Shown in pieces: positions 16,484-24,800 of a DNA stretch of 64,000 nt; positions within the stretch are counted from its first letter, which is position 1, and every line of letters starts with the position of its first letter. The notes beneath the pieces are model-generated. The model searched no databases, was not told where the DNA came from, and worked only from the letters and a program-made list of their open reading frames with translations. The position numbers and the translations under genes were made by a program. The DNA is from Bacillus solitudinis. GTDB lineage: Bacteria > Bacillota > Bacilli > Bacillales > Bacillaceae_D. Location: contig NZ_KZ454943.1 of assembly GCF_002797395.1 (NCBI RefSeq), positions 4,187,134 to 4,251,133 on the forward strand, in the 5' to 3' direction.

Positions 16484-16843
16484 ATGTGGAAAAGAATAGA
16501 ATGTATTGCAATTTATACAGAAGACATTGAAAAGTCGGTAAAGTTCTATCAATCGTTAGGTTTAACAAAAGCCTGGGAAGTATTTCAAGACGAAGAAAAA
16601 CAGTGGACACTCATTGGTATGATATTTCCTGATGGTAATTCAGAGTTAGTGTTAAAAAATAACCCCAATTTGAATTTTGCTGAAACTGAGATTGTTTGTG
16701 AAGACGTTCGGCGGACTTACGAAATATTAAAATCTGATCCTGAAGTTCAGTGGATTCGCACTCCATTCCCTAATTCTTTAGGTGGTCATGTAGCTGTAAT
16801 GCAAGCCCCTGACGGAAATGTTTTTGTTTTAGTAGGAAAATAA
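16484..16843 (+). CDS. VOC-family (glyoxalase/bleomycin resistance-like) protein
   Basis: A 119-residue single VOC domain. It begins MWKRIECIAIYTEDIEKSVKFYQSLG, the first beta-alpha-beta unit, and ends GGHVAVMQAPDGNVFVLVGK, the usual C-terminal strand with the DGN turn. Family members bind metals and act as dioxygenases, isomerases, thiol transferases or drug-binding proteins, so the reaction cannot be assigned. The ATG at 16484 lies 7 bases after AGGAGG. It is a stand-alone gene between modules. Confidence 0.82.
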   Translation: MWKRIECIAIYTEDIEKSVKFYQSLGLTKAWEVFQDEEKQWTLIGMIFPDGNSELVLKNNPNLNFAETEIVCEDVRRTYEILKSDPEVQWIRTPFPNSLGGHVAVMQAPDGNVFVLVGK

Positions 16844-16898
16844 AGTAAAAGAAAAGGAAAATGAATTTGAAATTTAAAAAAATCGAAGTTGCCTTCGT

Positions 16899-16977
16899 GA
16901 GCTAACCGGTGCAATCCTAAAAGAACAGGGAATGCATTTTCTTTTTGTATTAATTAAAAGGGAATTAATGTTAAAAT
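16899..16977 (+). repeat. Dispersed module with hairpin and extended -10
   Basis: GCTAACCGGTGCAATCCT pairs partly with AGGGAATGC, followed by TTTTCTTTTT. Then comes GGGAATTAATGTTAAAATT with a TG-N-TAAAAT extended -10 at 16969-16977. This is one of the most complete module copies. Confidence 0.6.
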
Positions 16978-17100
16978 TGAAACAATCAGTTATTCAGGTA
17001 ACTGGTAGAAGAGTTGAAGAAAGAATGATTAAATATAGCTTAAAACAGTACTAAAAAAGAGTAAGGTTTTACGCAAGTAGTATTTTATGGAGGGTATGTG

Positions 17101-17616
17101 GTGAGTAAAAAGCAAAAGATATTATTTGGAATTTCAATTGCTGTAAACATCTTATTAGTTATTGTAGTGGCATCGGGATATATAAAAACAAATTTTGCCT
17201 CTGAACAGTTATTGCTCACAGAAGTACAAGATAATCTGGTCGAATTAGAAGGCTTAATTGCACATCAAATTGAAAATGATTGGTCAGAGCCTAACTTGGT
17301 TACTGTAAAGATTGGAGATGTAATGACTGGTCTTTGGATAGGTATGCAAACTGGTGAACACCTAAACTCAGTTTCCAGTAAAGATAAACAACTCCTAAAT
17401 ATACTTTATTATCAACTAAAAGCACAGTATCCCTATGATGAATTATATAGTTTTACAGATGTTTCTGAAAAAAACATTGAACATTTAACTGAGTTACGAG
17501 AACTTCTTCGTGATGTAGGATTAGGTATGAATATTTCAAGAAATAATGATATGTCTTCTTTTATGGATAAAGTTAAATCATTAGTAGAAAGTATCGAAGG
17601 AGAACAAAAGGAATAA
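17101..17616 (+). CDS. Membrane-anchored protein, unknown function
   Basis: A 171-residue protein. A lysine-rich start and one hydrophobic helix (about residues 8-27) act as a membrane anchor or uncleaved signal. The remaining part is acidic, helical and probably extracytoplasmic (TEVQDNLVELEGLIAHQI, then KNIEHLTELRELLRDVG). The GTG at 17101 is preferred over the adjacent GTG at 17098 because it gives six bases after GGAGGG. No family is recognised. It is a single-gene unit following a module. Confidence 0.6.
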   Translation: MSKKQKILFGISIAVNILLVIVVASGYIKTNFASEQLLLTEVQDNLVELEGLIAHQIENDWSEPNLVTVKIGDVMTGLWIGMQTGEHLNSVSSKDKQLLNILYYQLKAQYPYDELYSFTDVSEKNIEHLTELRELLRDVGLGMNISRNNDMSSFMDKVKSLVESIEGEQKE

Positions 17617-17717
17617 ACATTTTTGTGCTTGTGTGTAATTTTAGTTCCCTTTATCAAAGGAGAAAATCCATTCTAAATGAAAAATTCTTATGAACTGGAG
17701 CATCGCTTTTCTTTGTT

Positions 17718-17745
17718 CTGCTAACGGTCAGGAGTGTTGAAGAAG
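17718..17745 (+). repeat. Dispersed module core
   Basis: CTGCTAACGGTCAGGAGTGTTGAAGAAGG, preceded by GGAGCATCGCTTTTCTTTG, which resembles the hairpin half of the module. It separates the anchored protein from the reductase gene. Confidence 0.5.
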
Positions 17746-17810
17746 GAGAGCGTTCAATATATATAGAATCCTTATTTATTCCTAAAAAAGTTGAAGGAGA
17801 TAGAGAAGAT

Positions 17811-18776
17811 ATGAAGGCTGTAATTCAGAATGAATATGGTGATGCTAATGTACTTTTATACACTGATGTTGAAATTCCGAAATTAGGTGAAAATGAAGTA
17901 TTAATAAAGGCAATGTATTCAAGTGTAAATTATGCTGATATTAAAAAGCGATCTGGAAATAAAGATAAAGGTAAATTTCCTTTTATATTAGGACTAGATG
18001 TTGCTGGAATTGTAGAGGAAACATCTCCTCATTCACTGTTTTCAAAAGGAGATAGGGTAATTGCGTTTCCGAAAGATGGTTCATACGCTGAGTATGTAGT
18101 GGCGAAGCAACAGCTTGTTTTTAAAATTCCAAATAACCTCACTTTTGAGAAAGCAGCCACGATGCCCACAGTATCATTCTTGTCCTATATGCTATTACAT
18201 GAAATTGGTCAAGTTGAAAAAACAGATACTATTGTAATTCATAGTGCTGCTGGTGGAGTAGGTTCAGTCCTTGTACAATTAGCTAAATTAGCTGGAGTGA
18301 ATAAGATAATAGGAACAGTTGGAGATTTAGAAAAAGAAAAGTATGTGAAAAATTTAGGTGCCCATTCAGTATTTACTTACGAAACATTTACAAATGAAGT
18401 TTTAAAACTGACAAATAATAAGGGTGCTAATGTTATTTTCGATTCAGTAGCAGGTGATGTGTCTAGTAAAAGTTTAGAGTGTCTAGGTTTATATGGCACG
18501 CTTGTTCAATTTGGAAACAGCAGTGGTCAAATAGGTACATTTAAAACGAGTGATGTTCATAGTAGTTGTAGGAATATCAAAGGTTTTAGCTTAGGAACAA
18601 CTAGGAATCATGCCCCTGAACGGTTAACATCTATTGCAGAAAAAGTAATCGACTTGTTTGCTAGAAATAAAATAAACCTACAAGTTGCAAAGGTATTCGC
18701 TTTAAGCGAAGTAGCAGAAGCTCATAAACTTATTGAAAGCCGTAAATATGAAGGGAAAGTTTTAATTAAAATATAA
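17811..18776 (+). CDS. Zinc-independent MDR-type NADPH:quinone oxidoreductase
   Basis: A 321-residue medium-chain dehydrogenase/reductase of the quinone oxidoreductase (QOR) branch. The GroES-like N domain has VLIKAMYSSVNYADIKKRSG and FPFILGLDVAGIV. The Rossmann domain carries VIHSAAGGVGSVLVQLAKLAG near residue 145. Zinc ligands of alcohol dehydrogenases are absent. The family reduces quinones or activated alkenes with NADPH. GAAGGAG before the ATG fixes the start. With the ene-reductase and flavodoxin-like reductase it is the third electrophile-reducing enzyme in 14 kb. Confidence 0.87.
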   Translation: MKAVIQNEYGDANVLLYTDVEIPKLGENEVLIKAMYSSVNYADIKKRSGNKDKGKFPFILGLDVAGIVEETSPHSLFSKGDRVIAFPKDGSYAEYVVAKQQLVFKIPNNLTFEKAATMPTVSFLSYMLLHEIGQVEKTDTIVIHSAAGGVGSVLVQLAKLAGVNKIIGTVGDLEKEKYVKNLGAHSVFTYETFTNEVLKLTNNKGANVIFDSVAGDVSSKSLECLGLYGTLVQFGNSSGQIGTFKTSDVHSSCRNIKGFSLGTTRNHAPERLTSIAEKVIDLFARNKINLQVAKVFALSEVAEAHKLIESRKYEGKVLIKI

Positions 18777-18883
18777 TTATGAGCTCTTATTAAAAGGCCT
18801 TAATCGGCGTCCTCTTTTAGTCATCGTAGATTCTTCTCGAATGAATGATCTGTAATCTCCTTGACCTTAATTTTACTATCTAG

Positions 18884-19084
18884 TTCACTGTACGCGGGGT
18901 AAGAATGTCACTCGTTGTCCACGCTGTTGGCGGAATATTGGTGTTACTTGTGGTCACAACATTATCGGTTTACAAACCTCGTGGCATGACGCGCTATGGG
19001 GGTGAATGCAGACCAAATATATATTTATGGTGTTTGAAGTTAGAAAGTAATTTATTAAACCATTTGGGTTCATCATTATTCTAA
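18884..19084 (+). pseudogene. Fragment of a small membrane protein
   Basis: From about 18884 an open frame includes MSLVVHAVGGILVLLVVTTL and then SVYKPRGMTRYG, a hydrophobic helix followed by a basic tail as found at the C terminus of DUF2269-like membrane proteins (tentative). No start with ribosome site and no N-terminal helices are present, and the end seems to run into unrelated sequence. It is probably a gene remnant. The rest of 18777-19259 holds nothing I can support. Confidence 0.4.
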
Positions 19085-19259
19085 ACTGCACAACAGTACC
19101 AATTGATTATATTGTAAAGGCTATAAGTTTTAAAAAATCATTGTTATTGCGCCTTGAAACCTCCAATTTATTTTTAAGCGTATTTTACTAAAATCAAGGA
19201 CTTCAAGCTAAAAAGTAATTCACACTAGCTTATATAAAAAGTCAAAATACAAAAAGGAA

Positions 19260-19814
19260 TTACCAATAGGGACTGAAATCGTCTCTTCTGCTATGCCAGT
19301 TAGCAATTAAATAGATAACAAAGTATATCGGGAACGAGTAAATATGCTCCCAATTTAGCATTTCATAAAATCTGAAAAATTCAAATAATGGACCTCCTCC
19401 AAACGAAGCCACTGTTGAAAAAATAATGCCTTTAAGTAGTGGGGATACTTCTGGCTTGTACTCAATAATACCAAGGATAATGACAGGTATAAGAGTACAA
19501 TCCCAAGGTATGTAAGCTGGTAACCATGGCATAACTTCGTAATAATAAATCCATAATCCGTACTGGGCTCCTAAAAAGTCCAAAAAGGAAGAAATGATTA
19601 AAATAAGGAAACCAGTATAAAGAAGACGATGTCTACTATCTTTTTTACTAAGAAATGCCCATAATACCCAAGGAATGATTGCTAAGGATAAACCAAGCCA
19701 CCAATGAGGGGTAAATAAAACATTTTCAAGCCATATGGATGTCTTTATGTCCTGTGACTTTGTAATGGATTCACTTATTGCCTTTACTTTTTCTGTATAG
19801 ACTGATTGTAGCAT
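19260..19814 (-). CDS. CBO0543-family multi-helix membrane protein, paralogue 1
   Basis: A 184-residue protein with about five hydrophobic helices. It shows the family pattern: an aromatic segment before helix one (LFTPHWWLGLSLAIIPWVLW), a basic KKDSRHRLLYTG loop, then LDFLGAQYGLWIYYYEVMPWLP with a WDCTLIPV motif. Two relatives lie at 35959 and 62400. The function is unknown; such proteins are common in Bacillus and Clostridium. A GGAG site precedes the ATG. It is a single gene without close neighbours. Confidence 0.75.
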   Translation of the reverse strand: MLQSVYTEKVKAISESITKSQDIKTSIWLENVLFTPHWWLGLSLAIIPWVLWAFLSKKDSRHRLLYTGFLILIISSFLDFLGAQYGLWIYYYEVMPWLPAYIPWDCTLIPVIILGIIEYKPEVSPLLKGIIFSTVASFGGGPLFEFFRFYEMLNWEHIYSFPIYFVIYLIANWHSRRDDFSPYW

Positions 19815-20230
19815 GTTGTCAGCTCCGTGGATTTTTAGAGTTTTTTCATGGGAAGTCGTATTTCAAAAATCACAACTCCCCTTACTTGTTTAAGATTATT
19901 CGAGTAAATCTGGACGGGAGTGTTTGATAGAAATATAAGAAAATAAAAACTAAAAGGCACAAAGCATAGTGCGATTAACATAGAAGCACTTAAGTTATCT
20001 TTTTATCATGATTTATGGTTAGTTTTAGCATGATAATGCTAAAAATCGAAGCTAACATAGTGCTTCCACTATGTAGTCGTATTAAAAGTTCTAATTTATT
20101 GTTCACTTATGACAGCTTCTTAATGATTAGTTTAAACATATTTTTAAATATTATTTAAAATTTTAAACATCTATATTGTTGTTATATATTAGAAACAACT
20201 TGTTCTTCTTTTTTGTGGATTAAAAATATA
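19815..20230. other. Gene-free AT-rich stretch with two hairpins
   Basis: No gene seen. TTTTAGCAT/ATGCTAAAA (20023-20044) and ACATAGTG/CACTATGT (20055-20074) are perfect small hairpins around four-base loops. Either could be a terminator on one strand or an operator. Confidence 0.45.
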
Positions 20231-20341
20231 TTAAACAATTTTAAACTTCTCCATTATTTCAATATTTGCGGGACCATAGGGACCAACTCCTCGGACATAA
20301 GCGATACGATAGTTTGGTAGTGTTTCGACTTTAAATTTCAT
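20231..20341 (-). pseudogene. N-terminal fragment of a GyrI-like effector-binding protein
   Basis: A 36-residue frame reads MKFKVETLPNYRIAYVRGVG then PYGPANIEIMEKFK. This is the start of the GyrI-like/AraC effector-binding domain (YVR..GPYG pattern). It stops where a domain of about 150 residues should continue and has no ribosome site. It is therefore a truncated remnant. Confidence 0.5.
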
Positions 20342-20450
20342 AAATGATACATTTTGAATGTAGCATGGTTTAAAATTATATACATTTTATTTTTTAACTT
20401 TTTTGAAATATTGTAAAATAATGTTTTATTCTAGCCAAATTGGATATTTA

Positions 20451-20459
20451 TGTTAAAAT
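20451..20459 (+). promoter_or_regulatory. Candidate extended -10
   Basis: GGATATTTATGTTAAAATA carries TG-N-TAAAAT, the same block found in dispersed modules at 10712, 16969, 56838 and 63199. Confidence 0.4.
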
Positions 20460-20603
20460 AATTAAGTGTTGTGAAGTGAAAGGTACTATATTAAGACCAT
20501 TGACATACAGCTCGACGATAATAGAACAACAGTCCCAGTCTATCTGGCACCGAGCTATACAAAGACTATTGCTGATGAATTTGTTATAGATTTTTTCGGA
20601 GAA

Positions 20604-21197
20604 ATGAATCTTGATACATCGAATATGGAGGTTAGTTCCTATCAAAATGAAGGTGTTTATTGGATCCGAGGTGAGATAGATTATAATATATGGTTTCGTT
20701 TCTTAGATGGAAGTTACAGTTATACCGATTTTTCAAGCTTTGACGAAGATATGGATCCAAAAGATGTAAATGAAGAAACCATAATAGAAGAATTAAAACA
20801 ATTCGGCATACATCTACCTCATGATTCAGTTTTTCAAAAAGTCGATGCTGGAAGCTATCAGTGGTCTGTAGATAAAAAGGTAATAGATAATCAGCTTATA
20901 GATGGAGTTTTAGGGGTTAGTTATTACAACGACGATACAGTGAAAAGTATTGAGAATCAATTAATAACCTATGTCAAGGTAAGGGATGTTCAAATAAAAA
21001 GCGAACAAGAAGCATACAAAGAAATTTCAGATGGAAAATTTCAACATTACTCTAATAATAAAAGAATAGAATCGTTACATATCCACAATGTAGAGGTGAG
21101 CTATCATTTAGATTCCAAAGGATATTATCAACCTGTTTATGCTTTTCAAAGTACGGTAGATGGAAGGAAGATGACTATCTTTATTCCGGGAATCTAG
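20604..21197 (+). CDS. Protein with YycI-like C-terminal features, probably N-truncated
   Basis: A 197-residue frame from the ATG at 20604, which has CGGAG only two bases away. The frame stays open without ATG back to about 20472 (including VPVYLAPSYTKTIADEFVID), which looks coding, so the true N terminus was probably lost or uses another start. The C-terminal part (VEVSYHLDSKGYYQPVYAFQ) resembles the repeated beta domain of YycI/YycH-type regulatory proteins. That assignment is tentative. No membrane anchor is left. It is likely a decayed secreted or membrane-anchored protein. Confidence 0.45.
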   Translation: MNLDTSNMEVSSYQNEGVYWIRGEIDYNIWFRFLDGSYSYTDFSSFDEDMDPKDVNEETIIEELKQFGIHLPHDSVFQKVDAGSYQWSVDKKVIDNQLIDGVLGVSYYNDDTVKSIENQLITYVKVRDVQIKSEQEAYKEISDGKFQHYSNNKRIESLHIHNVEVSYHLDSKGYYQPVYAFQSTVDGRKMTIFIPGI

Positions 21198-21332
21198 AAA
21201 ACATTATTGCTGATTATAGCAGCGTGTTAGACATTGAAATGTAAAAAACTTTATGAAAATGATTAAATAAAACTGTAATTTACTAGAGGTGGTCTCCTTT
21301 TTTTTCTGCTTTTCCTTGCCCCAACACCCGGT

Positions 21333-21361
21333 TTGACAACGGTTTCAATAAAGTGATTATT
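21333..21361 (+). promoter_or_regulatory. Candidate sigma-A promoter upstream of the first PL11 gene
   Basis: TTGACA (21333-21338) and ATTATT (21356-21361) are 17 bases apart. The long distance to the gene would give a 480-base leader. The stretch 21198-21839 holds no gene. Confidence 0.35.
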
Positions 21362-21565
21362 CTGCCAAGAAAGTGTTATATCCTCTCAAAGCCTTGAAAC
21401 ACAAGCTTTTTTTGTTCGCAAAAAACTACAATAGACGGGATAGTCTATTCGTTGCTAGTATATGGTTGAGGTTGGCCGTTCATTTTTCTGAATAATTTTG
21501 CGATTGATAAAAGGATAGTAATGATGAGGAAGTTTTATAACTAATCCTTTATTTATGTGTACTTC

Positions 21566-21579
21566 TGTAACCGTTTGCA
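21566..21579 (+). promoter_or_regulatory. cre box upstream of the first PL11 gene
   Basis: TGTAACCGTTTGCA matches the CcpA consensus TGNAANCGNNNNCA at every fixed position. It lies 260 bp before the lyase gene and suggests carbon catabolite repression. Confidence 0.6.
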
Positions 21580-21839
21580 TGGCGTTGCGCTAGTAATGTT
21601 ACCTTTAGTTTTAGAGTGACTTAGCCGTTGTTAACGTCAGCATTTGTTCGGAAGCATGAATTATGAATGTGGCCAATGTTCAAAGGAGGGGGTGATAGGG
21701 CAACAAAGAATCTACGGTTTGCCAGTTCCAATTGGTTATGGAACTGGGAGAGTTTTTGTTGATTGCGGCCCGCCGGTAGTTATGTCGTGAGGAAAGTCTC
21801 AAATGAAATGGGAGCGGTATTTTCAGGAGAGAGCTGAAC

Positions 21840-24800
21840 ATGAAAACGATAAAACAAGGAGGAATTTTCAAATTGACAAATAACAAACACATAAGAAGAA
21901 CGTTTGCAATACTTACTACATTTGTCCTGTTATTTTCAAATTTTTCATTCGTAGTAGCTACAGAACCGACTAGTACGAGTGATTACACGGTGCTCTCAGC
22001 AACTGATTTTGAAAACAGTGACACATGGGGCTTTTCACCAGGTGGGGGAGCAACTGCTGAAGTAGTGGCAGAAGAAGATGGTAATAATTATTTACACACT
22101 ACTGGTAGTGGTAGTGGGTCTCGTACGATTGTAAAAACACTTGAGGCACCAACCACAGATTCAGGGGTGCATTTTACCTTTGACTGGAAGCCAGGTGATG
22201 TTTCAACTGAGGTAAACTCAAGTGAAATTTCATTCACTGATGTGAATGGGAATGCCATATTCCGTCTTGTTAAAGCAGGTGGGACAGATGGTGAACTTCT
22301 TTATGAGGTTGGAACAAATGGGACGGATTTAACGAAAGCACAGTCTGTTACGAATGTTAGTACAGATGGAAGCTGGTTGTCTGTCGATGTTTTATTTGAT
22401 TTCAACAATGAAAGCGTTTCATTCAATGTGCAAGATAAAAATGATGAGACAAAAAGCTTCACTGTTGCCAATGTTGATTTTAGCACTTTAAACTATGTAA
22501 ATAGTTTAGCTGAAATTTCAGTAACGGGGAATCGTGCAAGCGGTAATAATCTAAATTTCGTAACAGGATTGGATAATATCTCTATTTCCGGTTCAGGTGT
22601 ACCTGCTCCCACACAAGAAGAACAAAACATTGTATCGATTGTGAGCGAGTATAATACAGAGTTAGAAATTCCTAAAGACGTAGCGAAGGAAGAAGTCATT
22701 TCATTTTTCCCAAGTACTGTTGATGTGCAACTAGAGAATGATGTTGTCGTTGAGGTGACTGTAGATTGGGATAGTGTTGATTATGATTCGACTGCATTTG
22801 GTGCGTATACCTTTACAGGCGTATTAAATACGGACGATGTACCAAACGTTGGAAATGGAAATAATATTGAAGCAAATGCTACGGTAACTGTTGCTGAGGC
22901 TGCAGCCATGCCTCAGATTGATGGATATCAAGGCATTTATTATAGTGATTTCGGTGATACGGTTGAAGTGGTTCCAGTAAACTGGGGTTTTACGACGTCT
23001 TCTGCTACTCTTTCAATTAATAAGGAAGATGTCGCTGGAAACACAACACCTAAGCTTCAATACAGCATTGTGAATCAATCTGGTGGTCGTGTCGCTACGA
23101 AGAATTTTGATTCGGCTGTAAAAGGCGCTGAGATACTAGTTAAATTTGACTGGTATCCAGGTAAGAACAATGATAAAGGTGACAGAGCTTCTGAAAATGG
23201 CGGCGAATTTAGAATTATTGATAGCTCAGGTAATACCGTATTTACGTTAAATAATACCAATAATGCGCCGCTCACGTATTTTGCTGGTAATCAGGAACCT
23301 ACTGAAACAGGCATTACTGAGCCAGAAGCATGGTATGGTGTTGAGGTTACGTTTGATTTAATGAATAATGAGGCAACGTTAACACTGACAAATTCAGCTG
23401 GTGTAACCGAGGAACATACGTCTTCTTTAGAAGGTGTAGCTTTTGATGGTTCGGTTGCTACAGTGAGATTAGTAGGGATTCGGACATCTGGTAATAACCA
23501 TACGTGGACGACGTACCTTGATAATCTCGGAATCTATAGTGTACCAATTTCTGATAATACGATTACAAAGGTAGATAAGTTATCTTATCAGAGAGTGTAT
23601 GTTAATGAAACAACAGAAGACATTGCGTCAATCGGCTTACCTGAAACCGTTACTGTAACACTTGCAGATAATAGTAAGAAAGAGATTACTGTGAGTGAAT
23701 GGGAAGTGGTTGGGAAGCAATGGAATCCTAGTGAATCAGGAGTTTACGAGTTTAATGGGGTTCTTGCAGAAACAGAAGGTGTAGAGAACGGCTTTGATAG
23801 ATCGGCTAAATTGTACGTCTATAATCGTTTGACTCCACCTGAGTCTGAACGTCAGACAGAGTGGCTTGACAGAGGCGTCATCGCTCTTAACTCTGAAGAG
23901 GGAATCTTCATTAGCTGGCGTTTGTTAGCAGATGAATATAATCAAGATGTGAAGTTTAATATTTATCGCGGGGAAGAGAAGTTAAATGCTGAGCCTTTGG
24001 CTGTGACAAACTTTGTTGACGTAGAAGGTGAACCAGGCGCTACGTATTCAGTGGAAACACTAGTAAACGGTAAATCTACTGAGAAAAATGAAGTCGAAGC
24101 AGTGGGTACTGATTATCTTTCAATCCCAATGCAAAAGCCTGAGGGCGGTACGACGGCTACAGGAGATTACACGTATAATGTAAATGATTCGAGTGTAGGC
24201 GATTTAGATGGTGATGGTGAGTATGAGGTCATCGTGAAATGGTATCCGTCTAATTCGATTGATAGTTCACAACAAGGAATGACAGGTCCAACTATTTTTG
24301 ATGCGTATAAAATGGATGGGACGCTTTTATGGCGGATAAATATGGGTCACAACCTTACTTCTGGTGCCCATTATCATCAATTTGTAGTTGCTGACTTTGA
24401 TGGAAATGGCAAAAGTGAATTTCTTATTAAAACGGCGGATGCGACAACATCTTATGGGACGACAGATGGCGTGTTCGATAGCAGCAAGGTACTAAGTGTT
24501 ATTGGAAATGCAGAAGATGATGGAAAATGGGTCAATGACCAAGGTCATGTTTACGGCGGACCTGAATATATTTCCGTTTTCGATGGGGAAACAGGAGAGG
24601 TTATTGATACGACTGATTATGCATTTCCACTAGGAGACGTTTCTTCTTGGGGAGATACATGGCACAATCGTTCAGACAGATTCCTTTCTGGACTTGCCTA
24701 TTTAGACGGAGTGAAGCCAAGTGCTATTTATGGCAGAGGCTATTATGAACGAACTTCCTTTGTTGCCTATAGTTTAGTTAATGGTGAACTTGTTGAGGAA

